Shown in pieces: positions 24,509 to 36,884 of a stretch of DNA of 64,000 bases. This DNA comes from Vitellaria paradoxa (taxonomy: Eukaryota; Streptophyta; Magnoliopsida; Ericales; Sapotaceae), in assembly GCA_019916065.1 (NCBI GenBank), contig CM034237.1:44475084-44539083 (forward strand), in the 5' to 3' direction. The notes under the pieces are model-generated. The model worked only from the letters and a program-made list of their open reading frames with translations. It was not told where the DNA came from and did not search any database. The position numbers were made by a program, and so were the translations under genes. Position 1 is the first letter of the stretch. Every line of letters starts with the position of its first letter.

Positions 24509-27500
24509 TCATGTATATGATCCATAACCATAAGGATAACCCACAGAATTGATTCGAAAGCGAAAATTACCATTATCATTAATGAAATTCCCATGAGCCA
24601 AAGGCTTTATTACCACACTCTCAGGCTGGCTATCCTGCTCCTGAACTGCTCCAAAAACAATCTCATTGGTTTTCTCACAGCTCTCCTCATAATAAGTTTG
24701 TGGGGCAGATGATTGATACCGATGATGATGTTGCTGCTGTTTCTGCAGGGGCGGCGGCTGCTGCTGCTGGAAGTTTCTGTCCCATCCACTGTAGAAAGCA
24801 CGGCTCTGCCAGAGCTGTTGCATTTTCTGATCAGCATCCTTGGACATGAATGGGTAGGTTTTATGAGGGGTAAGGTTCCGGCTCTCAACAGGAGGGGGCT
24901 CATCTTCATCTGGTATCACAAAGCTCTCTTGAACTGGCCAAGGATTTGAATACTTCTGCTGCGGGTGTTGATATTCACAGTTTGGTGGCTTCTTTCTAAA
25001 CCGTGGAAATATTCCTCCAAAGATTTCTGTCACTACTGCCCCTGTGTTGACAACAAGCCTGCCAAGAGACCCAAAGAAACTTTCTTCTTGCTTTTCCAGT
25101 TCATCTTCAGTAGGGATTAATGGGGGTCTCACTGATGATTTCATAGGCTTCTGATACAGACTAGGATGAATGCCTGGTTTTGTTGTTTTCTCATCCTTCA
25201 AAAGAGTAGAGATAGAAGTGGAAAAAAAAATGTCTTAAATAACTGCAGCAAAAAATACTGGAATTTTGCTTTATCATTCTGTGGCTTAAATTTGCTTCCA
25301 ACTTTGACTGATTTTTTTTTTTTTTTGTTTTGGGGGGGGGGGGGGGGGAGCACACAGAGACTCAATGGTGGAAGTGAGGTCAGTGGTTGAAGCAATCTCC
25401 ACAGACGACGACACTGACACTCCTCTTTACCAGGTCAAGAGCAATTTTTTGCGTTGTGGCAAAAATGAAGTGTATTGGCAAAAATGACTTTGATCTTGAT
25501 GTCATCGTTTGCGTCAACGAATTTAAAGTTGTTGTTGCAAACGATTTTTGTTTTGATTTCTGGAATGGAAGGTTGTTTGTAATAATGACTTTATGAAGTT
25601 CACGGATCAGGAATTCTTTTTTTAGGTGAGTCGGATGGGGAATTAGTTTAGAATGATATATGCGTTGGGCAAATGCCTCACATTTAAGTATAGCTTCCTG
25701 CATTTTAGAAAGTGAAGTTCTCAAAAACAAATTATTTTGTGTTCCTCATTTCTCAGAAGGTTTATCTTTCACCGTGAAAATGAGTAATACAGCTCCAGAA
25801 CTTCCCTGGATCTATACTTCTCCATATTCCAAAAACATAGCAAGTGCGAAAACACAATGTTTTAATATGTTCACAGAACTAGAGCCAAAATAACAAGACA
25901 GGACTTAATAACTCACATTTTGGGGAGACACCATCGCACCCACCCTTTGTTGCAGCAATGCAAGCATGTAACCAAAGAAACCAGCTGCCACGAGCACTGC
26001 GATTCCTGCAGCGAGTTTTAAGGTCTTGTAAAACTATAATTCGGAAAATAGAAAATAGAAAAATAAGAATAAGTCCAGATAATTTTACCAAGAGGAAAAC
26101 CACTTCCATATTGATAAGCACAGTCATCAAAATGCAGTTGGATCTCCCGGATTGCTTGGTTTCCTCTGTCTATGACAAGGAGAGAGCAGCTACTTCCCAT
26201 GTAAATCACATCAAAGTCACTTGAAAACTTTGCATCTTCACTTGGTCCATCTACATGCCCCCCTCCACGGCCCCATTTTCCTCCAGCTATTGTTGTAATC
26301 CCTGCAGAAAGAAAAATGAAAAGCTTTGTGAGGTTTCACTAGATAGCTCCAAACTTCTGCACTCAACAATCCTGTAAGGTCTAGCAATGTTCAGAGACGG
26401 CAAACATTTGGATGGTCACTAAGTTTTCCAAAAATACGAAAACGCCAACCAATAGAATGCCACAACCTTTAAGAGATGAACGGAATACTCAAAGACGTAA
26501 TTATCTCCATGAAATTTTAGAAGACAATAATGGAAGGGGGGGACAAAAAGAGTTTCAGTTGCAGAAATGACCCCCCCCCCAAAAAAAACACCAGTTGCAT
26601 AAATGATTTACCTGCGTCACTTATTTTCCTGATTGCCATATTCATTGTATCGGCAATGTAAATGTTCCCTCTGTCATCCACTGTAAGCCCCTTTGGATGG
26701 TTCATCCTAGCCTCTCTGAGTTTTCCATCTATGTGTCCAGAGTATCCATCAGCAGATCCAGCAACCAACTTTGGCCGGCTGTCTGCAGTTCACCCACAAT
26801 TTTTTATTGAAATTTTAATGTGATAGAGAGAGCACTTACACTACGAAATTCTAAGAGACAACAGCGTTAACAATAATGGAATTTAATGACAAAAGGAACT
26901 ACATATGGGCATGGGATTTAATTCTTTCTGGGAATATGAGCATAAGCCAGATAAGGGTATTCAAGCTTCGTGGTAGAAGAGACAATGGATTTTGGGGAAG
27001 ACAGACCTAGCATTCCAGATGCCAATTTGTTTGACAATTGTACATACAGCTCACACATTTTTTCAGTGAAATATGAAAGAAACATAGCAAATTGTTTCAT
27101 AGCAACAGTGAATGTGAGTGGCAACTTTGTGCATGAGCTCAACCTTCACAAAGATAAAATTTTCACAAATTAAAAGGAGAAAAATTAAATTAAAAAAAAA
27201 AAAGAAAGTAGGATGCAAAAAAATAAATAATAATAACAAATAAACAAATGAATGAATGAATGAAAAGGTTCAATGCACTATACAAAATGGAAAAAAATCT
27301 ACAACCAAGAAAAGCAAATCCAAGACATCCAAAGTGCATTAGTACAAAAACCAAAAAGGGATCTCGTTCACCAAATTAAGACTAAAAATTCAACACAAGA
27401 AGACCAACCCACAAAAAATTCAAGCCAGAGCAACAAAAACCCACTTACACTGAGACAAAGGAGAAGATATCTTGTAGAGATTACTGTTAACAGAGTCCAA

Positions 27501-28078
27501 GACCAGAATCTCCCCACTGAGCAATACCTCCACAGAGTATGGCTCAATCCCAAGCTTGCTTCCATCAAACACAGTCTCAACGGTATACCCACTCTCAAAC
27601 TTCATCATCGGACGGCCACTGGTCGCTGAACATCAAAATTCCATAAAACCCACCATTCCAGATGATGATGATGATGATGATAAATCAAAAACTTAAAAAA
27701 GAAACAAAAAAAATCAACAGAAATGAAAGCAAATTTTGTTTGTGGCAGAGCAACAGCAGAGATCTATACCTGTTCTGGAAGTAGCTTTGAGTGACCACAA
27801 CCATTTCATCAGAACAGAGACAACATTTGAGAGAAACCCACTAACAATCTCTGTAAATATATGTATACAAATGTAAAACATTATACGAGGGAGACATACA
27901 ATGAAGCTGAAAAGTCGGAACAGATCAAATTGGGTGAAGCGTCTAAAAGCCAGAAGACCTAGATATGGAAGTGTCAGCACTCACTTGCAGGAGATGTAGC
28001 TTGAGCTGATGAGAAACCACCAAACAAAACCACCAGAGTGAGAGCAAACACCAGCGCATTCCTTCCCTTCATCTCCAT
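24509..28078 (-). CDS. NHL-repeat domain membrane protein, intact, 503 aa
   Basis: Seven exons splice cleanly: 28078-27985, 27850-27770, 27625-27449, 26782-26612, 26301-26089, 26005-25917 and 25195-24509; every phase matches and the total is 1512 nt. An N-terminal signal peptide (ALVFALTLVVLFGGFSSAQA, residues 8-27) precedes a KWLWSLK segment and the family block FESGYTVETVFDGSKLGIEP. NHL repeats span about 118-245, including HPKGLTVDDRGNIYIADT and SSCSLLVIDRGNQAIREIQL. A transmembrane helix (IAVLVAAGFFGYMLALL) lies at about 247-263, followed by a 240-residue tail with an amphipathic FFGSLGRLVVNTG segment, a Q/H/P-rich tract and a GYPYGYGSYT end. The length agrees with Arabidopsis homologues such as At1g70280 as I remember them. 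An extracytoplasmic beta-propeller anchored by one helix is inferred; no biochemical function is established to my knowledge. Confidence 0.94.
25332..25348. repeat. 17-base G tract in NHL gene intron 6
   Basis: An uninterrupted G run (C run in the transcript) follows a T-rich stretch, between exon 7 and exon 6. A second C10/A8 run sits in intron 4 at 26571-26588. Confidence 0.85.
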
Positions 28079-28430
28079 TTTCCCGACAAAGTCTGAGAAA
28101 AAGTTGCGAACAACAGATTCAAGCACATGTAACCCCCCCAATTCAAGTGGGGACGATGCAGAGGGATGGATTTGAACTGAAAGGGGAGGCAGCGAAGCGT
28201 GGTTTTATGGGTTTTTCTCTTTGGTTTTTCTCAGAAATAGGAAAAATAAAAAATAGTAACGGGTTCTGAGACTTGAGAGTGAAAAGTGTCTGGGGGGTGG
28301 GGGCGGAGAGAGAGAGAGAGAGAGAGAGAGAAAGGGAAAGGCGAGAAAAAGAAAGAAAAAATGGAAAAGCAGGAGGGACCAATGAAAAGAGGAGATAGAA
28401 AGAGTAATTTTTTTTTTTTTTTTCATACAT
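28079..28430 (-). promoter_or_regulatory. 5' leader and promoter-proximal region of the NHL gene
   Basis: Upstream of the ATG the transcript strand is rich in C and T, with a (CT)n run at 28306-28330 and further T/C tracts. Pyrimidine-rich leaders of this kind are common in plant 5' untranslated regions. No TATA box or start site can be assigned with confidence. The open frames in this stretch are low-complexity artefacts. Confidence 0.45.
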
Positions 28431-30859
28431 GCTGCGATTAATTGTTATTTATTGCTCATATTTGAAGCCAACTGTCTATTTATAGCTGGATTAAATGACC
28501 ATGTATTTTTTTTTAATATCAAGGTATTCTGGTAGCTTGTAAATACTACTATTAAAAATTTTAAAAATTATAAAATTAATGATCAAATAAATTTTTAACG
28601 AGTCTGAAAAAAATTTGAACTAATAATTACTAAAAAACAATAACAAATTTTCTAACGAGTCTGAAAAAATTTTGAAGTAATGACTACCAAAAAACAATAA
28701 TAAGATCTTAAATCAATATTCAATTTGATTTGGAGAGAAAAAAAAATGTAGAAAATAAGAGAGAATATCCTCCTCATTTGCTTATTGAGTTTAGAAAAAA
28801 AATCATAAAATTAATTTTAACTCTTTTTTTTCATTTTCTACTTTTATTTTTTATTTTTATTTCTCTTCCATTGTAGAAATAGGCCCTAGGATTTTGCGAA
28901 AGGAAAAAAAAAATTAACTTTGACCAAAATGGGGAAAATGGAGTAAAATCTAGGCCTCATTTGACATTCCTAAAAACTCCTATAAATTACTATAAATCTT
29001 TAACAATCCTTACACTTTTAATTTTCCTGTCATTATTAATTTTTAAAAATTTTAATATTTCGCTAAAAAAATAAAAAATTTAGAAGTAGGTTAACGGAAT
29101 GCATAAATTTTTTTTACAATCATATTTTTCGTGTCGAAAACTTTCAAACGAGTACCATTATTCCTATTTTATGTAAATTTTTTTGAATCCATGAGAACGA
29201 ATTTAAAAAATCGTTCTCAGGATTTGTTACTATTCAAAAAAAAACGCCAAAATTAATTTCAAATCATATTTTATTTCAATTTATTTTTTTTTTACTACAC
29301 CAAACAAGCCTAATGGTGAAAAAAAAATGTTGGTAGCTAGGAAAATAAAATCTTTAAAATATTTGAAAATCTTTTAACAGAATTATATGAGCTAAGTTGT
29401 CCTTTTTCCCAGCTGTTCCAACGTTGTTTCAAATTGTGTCATCAAATTGATGGTACAAAACTTAGGAAAGGCTGCCCCACAGCCCCACCCTCGCTAAAAT
29501 TATATGCCGGGGAATTGCAATACATGCCCTTGTTTGATTCCCCAACAAATTAATTGACACCACGTTTGGATCGAGTGAAAGGAAAAGGGCAAAAAAATAA
29601 AAAAAATATTTTAAAATTTATTTTTTATTTGTGAATTTCTATAGGAAATAGAAATAAAAAGAAATAAAAAATACGAAGAGAAAGTTTGCTAAAATTTTAA
29701 ATTTTTCATCCTTGTAAAAGTAGGAGAGAAATGGATAAAAGAGAAAAATGAGTTAATAAAACTTTTAAAATGACATAATAAAACATAACAGTTCTTGAAA
29801 ATACCCCTTTCACAAATTAAGATCCAATGATTAAAAATTATTTTTTCTTTCACTCAACGATTGATATCATTTTTATATTTTTAATTTTTTACTCAATTCT
29901 TATTTTAATGGACCCTACTACTATCCATATCGCAAAATGGACATTTTAAATTTCACCATATTTCAATAATGGAGATTATATGCAAAAACTTAAATTCCAT
30001 CCAATTATAGTTTCTAAAAGTTGAACCTTTCAAATTAAAGTACTATAATTTGTATTTTCTTTTATAGTACTTATCAAAAATTAATTTCAGAGAGAAACTA
30101 AAACACATGTACTAGTTGCTAGGTCTAAAATTTTAGAAAAAAAAATTAAAACCATGTATTATCATAATTTTTTTTTATTTGAACTTTTTGTCTAAAGTTT
30201 CAACTATATAAGAAATTTAATACTAATTTTGTTTAGAATGCCGTAAGCACGGATTGTTGCTAGTTTGGCTATAAAATAAAAAAACTATAAACATGTTTTA
30301 GGTCTAAATAAATTGATAATTCTTCAACTTCTCAAATAATTCAATGATAAAATAACAATATACACTTTATTTTCCTTTCATTTTTTCTCAATTAACAAAT
30401 GAGAAATTATTATCTTTTCTCTCCTAAATTCACAAACAAATAGAAGTAAAATTATTATTATTTTTCTGTTCTCCTAATTAATATTTGCTTCCCTTTTTTT
30501 CTCTTCTATATTCACAAACGAACCCCTATAGTATTTTCTAATACAATTAAATTTCAAAAATTATCAAATACTTATAATATCTCCTTAATAAATGACATAC
30601 GATAATAATTCTTTTATCACATAATATGAAATTAGAAGAATATTGTAATAGTATTTGTGTGATAAAAAAGGACCTCATTGAATTGGTTTTACTCATAATT
30701 TATCCGGTTAAAAAAAATAATCTTAATAACTGCCCAATTTCTTATTGTAAAAGTGAAAACAATACAAGCACTTTTAAGACAATACAAGTAATTTTAACTT
30801 AAAATTGAAACTCGTCTCAAAATTACTTTTCACAAATTTTAAAAGATTCTTACAATGTA
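28431..30859. other. AT-rich intergenic DNA with repeat remnants, no gene
   Basis: No coding exons are seen. The part from about 29560 to 30540 has a left half rich in AAAGGAAAAG/GAAATAG words and a right half with CTTTTCTCTCCTAAATTCACAAACAAA, resembling an inverted-repeat element related to 51255-51660. Confidence 0.45.
29560..30540. mobile_element. Possible inverted-repeat element, family C
   Basis: The left side includes TATTTGTGAATTTCTATAGG and right-side copies of CCTAAATTCACAAACAAATAG; these are reverse complements of each other. A shorter relative with TTAACTCACAAATAAAGAG lies at 51255-51660. Ends are uncertain. Confidence 0.38.
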
Positions 30860-31212
30860 TACCGTTTGGCAACTCAAAAAAATACCAAAAATTACATTTT
30901 GTAACTTTTGGTGTGTTTGACAAAATCATAAATTTTCTCACGTTTTTGATTTGTTATAGTAAAAAGTACACTCTATAATTACAATTTTTTTGATTTGTTA
31001 CAGTAAAAAAATATACCAAACGTCCAAAAGTTACCACTTTTTTACTTTGCTACAGTAAAAAATTTATCAAACACCCAAAAGTTACTAAAAAATACTAAAA
31101 ACTCCACTTGGTCCAACCAAACACACAAAAAAATATTAAAAAAACACCAAAAAAAATATTAAAACTTAAGTTTTTTTTAACTTCTAAACTCCACAAGTAT
31201 TACCAAAACACT
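30860..31212. mobile_element. MITE, family B
   Basis: It starts ACCGTTTGGCAACTC and carries the family B interior (AACTTTTGGTGTGTTTGAC, then repeated TTACTTTGCTACAGTAAAAA words in both orientations). The right end, reverse-complemented, reads AGTGTTTTGGTAATACTTG. There is no coding capacity. Confidence 0.55.
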
Positions 31213-31694
31213 TTATGAATTAATAATTGCAGAGTCTCAAAATATGCGTTTTGCGTGAGGTTAAAGGTGGTGAAAAGTTACAAGAATAATTATTAATATT
31301 TTTTTGCACAAATTTGAAATTATATGGTAAGTGTTAACTTAAAATAGTATTATATTTTGTGCGAGGGTGAAGGAAGTAAAAAGTTAAAAAAAAAATAACT
31401 GTAATTTTTTTTACACATACTTAGCATTGCAAGGTAAGTGTTAATGCAGAATAACATTTATGCTCAAAATGGAAGTAAATATTACCCTGCGGGATAGGGC
31501 AACTACGTGGAAAAGAAAGTACATAGTGTAAATTTGGCAAAAGAAAAAGCTGGTAATTTAGCTATTAGTTATTAGTTTTTATGACTTTTTTTTAAATGAT
31601 TAAATTTATTTTTTTATATTTTAAATTTTTCTTAAATTTTGAAAAATAAAAATATTAAATTAATAAAAATTTAAAAAGTTAACTACTAAAAACT

Positions 31695-32036
31695 AAGGTA
31701 GCATTTGATTTATTTTTCTGTTTTTTAATTTCTATTTTCATTTTATGTTTTAAAAATCTCAAAATAAAGAAACAAAAAATACTCTGTTTTCATTATTTTC
31801 AAATTTTCTTTATTTTGGATTAAAAACGCTCAAAATAACTTTTTGTCATTTTTCCTTTTATGTGCAAGCTCATTTTTTTATTTTCTAAAATAAATTTTAA
31901 AAGCACAAGTGATCAAATGCATTTTGAGCTTTTTTCTTGTTTTCAAAAGCGTAAAATGGAAAATGAGTTTCAAAAACAGAAAATAGAAAATAAAAACGGA
32001 AAAACAAAAAATAGAAAAACAAACCAAATGAGCCTT
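31695..32036. mobile_element. MITE, family A
   Basis: The left end AAGGTAGCATTTGATTTATT and the right end, reverse-complemented, AAGGCTCATTTGGTTTGTTT form a terminal inverted repeat that continues inward as TTTTCTATTTT-type sequence. The interior has the family words TTGAATTGAAAACGC-like, CATTTTTC.TTTTATGTG and CAAGTGATCAAATGC. Both flanks show AACT, a possible short target duplication. Relatives lie at 33021, 45831 and 52702. Confidence 0.72.
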
Positions 32037-32159
32037 AACTTTTCCCATTTAAAACACAAAAAAAAGTTAAATTTTTAATAGTTAATTAATAGCCAATTAC
32101 AAATAAGTTAGCATTTTTTCCTCCTAAACTCAACCTTACTCTATCAGTAATCCCTCTTT

Positions 32160-32600
32160 TACACTCTTTTCATCTCTAAAAAAATTATAATCAATATTAT
32201 AAACTAATAATTTATTTAATTAAATTAAAATTAATTATTTTATTAAAATAAATTTAATTCTAATAAATAACATTTTTATTGTTAAAATGGTTAGTTTAAT
32301 TTTATTAAAATTAATTAATTTTAAAATATTAATTTATGACTATAACTTTATTAAAATAACATCATTTTTAATAAATAATAATTTATGGTTAAAATGGTGT
32401 ATTTTATTAAAATAAAAAATAATTTTAATAAATAAAAATTACTTATTAAAATGATCTATTTTTTATTCAAATATTTTGTTAAGTTAAAATTAATTTTTAC
32501 GAACAACAATTTAGCATTAAAATTATGATTAATTATTATTATTATTATTATTATTATTATAAATAATTATTATTAAAATAATAAATATTTAAAACAAAAA
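32160..32600. repeat. Extremely AT-rich low-complexity block
   Basis: Made of shuffled AATTAATTATTTTATTAAAATAAAT-type words with an ATT triplet run near 32533-32560. Related AT words occur in 54420-55030. It has no coding or RNA-gene character. Confidence 0.6.
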
Positions 32601-33020
32601 AAATCTAGTATTAAAAAAATTTTAATGTCTGACCATGTTATACAAATTAATTATTATTTTCAAATCAAACATAGTTAAATTATACGAATGAATTATTATA
32701 CTTCCTTCAAACTCAATGTAATCATCACAACTTAAATTTTACATATATTATCTAAATATGGTTAAAAATAATATATTGCCCCATAACTATTATGAGGCTT
32801 AATTTGAGGAAAAAAAAGGTTTTTTTTTTTTACTCATTAGTTATTAGTTAACTATTAAGAAATTAGTTTTTTTATGTTTAGAAAGAAAAAAAACTAACTT
32901 TTTAATGGTTAGTTTTTTAAACTTTTGTTAATTTGATATTCTTACCCTTCATAACTTAAAAGAAGTTTAAAATATAAAAAAATAAATTTGGTTATTTTAG
33001 AAAAAAGTCAAAAAACTAAT

Positions 33021-33340
33021 ATGGTATTTGGTTTATTTTTCTATTTTTTTTTCTATTTTCTCTTTTAAACTCTTTTTTCATTTTGCAATTTTGAAAGTAA
33101 GGAAAACAGCTCAAAAAGTATTTGATCGTTTGTGTTTTTAAAATTTGTTTTAAAAAACAGGAAATGAGTTTTACACATAAAATGAAAAATAGTAAAAAGT
33201 CATTTTGAACATTTTTAATTCAAAACAAGAAAAATTTTAAAATAAGAAAAATAAAATATTTTTGTTTTCTTTGTTTTGAGATTTTTAAAAAATAAAACAC
33301 AAAACAAAAATAGAACACAGAAAAGCGAATCAAATGCCAG
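33021..33340. mobile_element. MITE, family A (opposite arm order)
   Basis: The left end ATGGTATTTGGTTTATTTTT and the right end, reverse-complemented, TGGCATTTGATTCGCTTTTC form the same inverted repeat as the copy at 31695. Interior words such as AAAGTCATTTTGAACATTTT match the other copies. Confidence 0.68.
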
Positions 33341-33380
33341 AAATTGAGAAGCTGGCTACTGTTCCCAAACAAACTTATGG

Positions 33381-33600
33381 GGTGTTTGGTTAACAAAAAA
33401 TAGGGTAAAAAGTACAATAAAAGTAGAAAGATGTGACGTAAAGGTGAAATGTGAAAAATTTTGATTGGAGGAAAGTAAAAAAAAGCAGTTAAAATTGGTG
33501 AGTTTTGATAGTTTTTAATAGTGCCAAACAAGACCTTAGTATAAAGATTATCCATATAACCCGTTAGACTCATTTTTTTACCCCCAAACCAAACACTCCT
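33381..33600. mobile_element. Short MITE with GGTGTTTGGTT ends
   Basis: The left end GGGGTGTTTGGTTAACAAAA and the reverse-complemented right end GGAGTGTTTGGTTTGGGGGT form a terminal inverted repeat around a 220-bp non-coding body. Confidence 0.6.
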
Positions 33601-35474
33601 TTAAGTGTGAAATTTGAAATAATTAATTACAAAACCACCTCCCGCCCGCTGTGCAAATACTATAAATAATATCAATTGCCCATCTAGACAGGTGAAATTT
33701 TATCCAATTAAGCCTTCGTCCAAACTTATTATTTGAGCAGGCCTAGGGAAGATTTTAAAGATCCCCCTACAGGGCCAGATTACTTTTAGTATGATGAGGA
33801 GGAGCCTATTTCTTATTATCAGACTCTTGAGCTCTGTGAAACAATTGGAAGCACCCAAGTGACTTGCACCATCTTTAATATCTTTTATCCGATTCCGGCA
33901 ACCCGAGAACAGTAGGAGGTCTGGACCACCCCCCAAACCAAACAGGGCACCATTGGGAAATGAGATATAAAAAAAAAAGAAAGCTGTGGGATAAGGATAG
34001 CCATCCTATTCTTTTTTGTGGGATTCAGCCTAGCTGCCACAACTCCCTCCCAATGAATCAAAACTTGCGACGACAAAGCCAGGATCTTTTGTTCAAAAAA
34101 CTAAATTTAGGCTAAGGTTTGGTTTGAAAACTAAAAAAAAGTTATTATTTTTTTTTTTTTTTTTTTGTAGGTAACAAGTAGTTAAATATTAAAAAGTTAG
34201 TTTTTTTTTTTGTATTTGAAAAAGAAAAAAACTTATCTTTTTAACTTTTTGTTAATTTAATATTTTTGCTCTTAAAGGTTTAAAAGAAGATTAAAATATA
34301 AGAGTATAAATTTAGTCATTTTAGAAAATATTAAAAAACTAGTAGCTACCAGCTACTTCTTACCTAACGAAGCCTAAGGATCCGTGAGGAATAGAAAAAA
34401 AACCCAAAAAATTAGATTAACCTTTGGTGTGATAAAATATCAAAAGTTGTCCATTTTGCTAAATTGACAGATTATTAAAACACTAAATTTCGTTGAATTG
34501 GCACGGGTATAATGATTATTTTAATTAAACTCAATCAAAAGTTACTAAAATTTTTACAAACATCTAAAAGTTGTCAAAAATTATAAAAAAATTTTATTTG
34601 TTTTAATAAACATATAAAAAGTTGCACCTATCAACTTTTGCTCAAAAATTATAAAAAATACATGTTGATTAGTAGTAGTAGCAATTGAGATTTTTTTTTC
34701 TTTTTTTCATTTTGCATAAACTAATATTGTCTGTTTTAATTTCCCTTTTTTTCCTAGTTCTTAAATAATATTATTTACCATTAGATTGTTTATAATAAGT
34801 TTAAAATTTTAAAATATTTAAACTAAGAATATTTTTATATGCTAAAATTTTTGAGACCATTTAAATTTTAGACTTTTCTTCTTCAATTTTGTGTCATAAG
34901 TTAAATTATGTAAAATTAGTCGAATTTCCAAAATCTAGACTGTATATACCAATTAAGAAAAAATATTTCAATTTTAAATAAGTTAGTAATGGTTCATAAC
35001 CAAAAAATTTTTTAGCCTAAAAATTTATATGTACTAGTAATGTTTTCTTGAATAAACTATAGTATCAAAAGTTTTTACCAAAAAATTTACAAGTATAATA
35101 ATTTTTTCTTAAAAAAACCATAACATCAAAAGTTTTTATCTAAAAAGTTATATTTACTAATGGTGTTTTACTGAACTTAAGTTATCATTTTTTAAATTCT
35201 AGGGATCAAATTATAGTATATAATATTTTTTTAATTCAATAATTTACACATACAGATAGTATTTTTTCCAAACTCATATCCCTAACCCTAGGCTAGCTTC
35301 GTCTACTTTTGCAACAATCCTTGAAAAGAAAATATTTTATGGGAAGTGATATTCTGGTGTTATACATATCTTTTATATTAAAATTATAAAGATGATCACA
35401 CATTTCTAATACTAAAATCACAGAACTCAAGAAGCATGCAGGGCTTGTCAAAAGAACGCTAACTAGGAGAAGTA
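33601..35474. other. Intergenic stretch without recognised gene
   Basis: About 33690-34090 is less AT-rich and has short open frames on the minus strand, but I recognise no protein family. The remainder is AT-rich, with oligo-T runs and MITE-like AAAGTTG.CAAAAATTA words near 34430-34640. Confidence 0.4.
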
Positions 35475-35622
35475 GGTGTTTAATTTACCAAATTTCATCA
35501 AAATTTATAAAAAATTACAAAAAAAAAAAAATCAATTTCAATCAAATTTTACTACATATCACTTTTATATTAATTTTTTTTTATATTTTTCTTATTCTTT
35601 TTTATCATTCAAACACTCCTTG
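35475..35622. mobile_element. MITE-like element, family E
   Basis: It starts GGTGTTTAATTTACCAAATT and ends TTTTATCATTCAAACACTCC. The edges are near reverse complements (GTGTTTAAT versus GTGTTTGAATG). Similar 140-bp elements lie at 46835 and 47573. Confidence 0.45.
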
Positions 35623-35799
35623 CCATCCAAACACCCCCGAAATATTCTGGGTAAGGAAGATGTCTCTAACTCAAGGAAGAGGAGGCTCTGGTCTCCCTCT
35701 CTCTTTCAAATCGGGCATCCATCAGACAGGAGGAACATGGTCTTCAGAATGCTATTTCCATTATTATTTTCACATAAATAAAACGACAAAAAATAAAAT

Positions 35800-36431
35800 A
35801 AAATAAAAATAAATGTGGGGGCAATTTTGTCATTTTACAACACCCTGACCCAGCAGTGGAATAACTGCTTTCTTTGACTGAGGAGGACCAAGAAATAAAC
35901 TCCAGAACAGTCACAAGCATTTAAAAACTGAACAATCAAGCAGAAAATGCCCGGGTATTACTATTTACATGGACATCAATTAGAGTCTCCATTTTTCAAG
36001 AATTCTATCATCATTTACTCTGACATAATTTGATACGATAAAGCATTCAAAATGGACAAATGGAAGCTTCAAAATCAAACCCATATCTATGTATGAGAAA
36101 AGAAAAGCAATGTACCTATACACAAATGAAAGCTGCCTTGTGATCAGTTAGGGCAGCCATTAGAAGCATCAGCAAAACTAGACTGTCCAGTCAGTAGAAA
36201 GGATTTTCTGAAGAAGCTTCCTCCCAAAGCCCCGCCATTTTAACCGTCTTTTGACCAATTGAACCATAAGAGAAGAAGCTGACAAAAAGATTGAAACACC
36301 AAGGCCGAGGTTCATCTAAGTTCCGGTAAAAAAACAAAAACCTTTTCATGACCCCACCGGAAGAGAATTTCCCAGATCAATACCAACTTATAAAGTTGTC
36401 TTCCGTCACTAAATCCACTCCTCCGTTCATC
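35800..36431 (-). other. 3' untranslated and downstream region of the TPS gene
   Basis: Directly downstream of the TPS stop codon on the minus strand, moderately AT-rich and without open frames. The 3' end of the transcript is not marked by a clear polyadenylation signal that I can fix. Confidence 0.45.
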
Positions 36432-36846
36432 TCAAAATACACAGTCGAACGAAACCTGGAATTGGGCAATCTGAGAAGGTTTTGGATCTGAAGCATTAGC
36501 AAGGCCTCGAAGCAACCGCATCACATCAACAGTATCATCAAGATAATATTTAGCCTTGCTTGGCTTTCGCCCAACTGTACAAGCAAATATCTCAGGATTT
36601 ACTAGCAAGGACGGACGGGAGGCTGTGCGCAATATGCTCTCAAACATGTCTTCATCCGATCTATCATTCCCAATGCACAACACAAAATCTGGTGTTTTCC
36701 CACTATTAGCCATTGCTGAGAGAACTTTCTCAGCAGCCAACCCCTTGCTTACTCCCTGCATATTGTAAGAAATTGGTGATATAATATGGTCACAGGTATG
36801 CATCTGCCCAAGAACACGTCTACATCTGTGTGTGTGTATCTGAGAG

Positions 36847-36884
<38 letters not shown>

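Noticed and set aside
28143..28430. Overlapping 95- and 73-codon frames upstream of the NHL gene
   Set aside because: They are Ser/Leu/Phe low-complexity frames produced by the CT-rich leader on the transcript strand.
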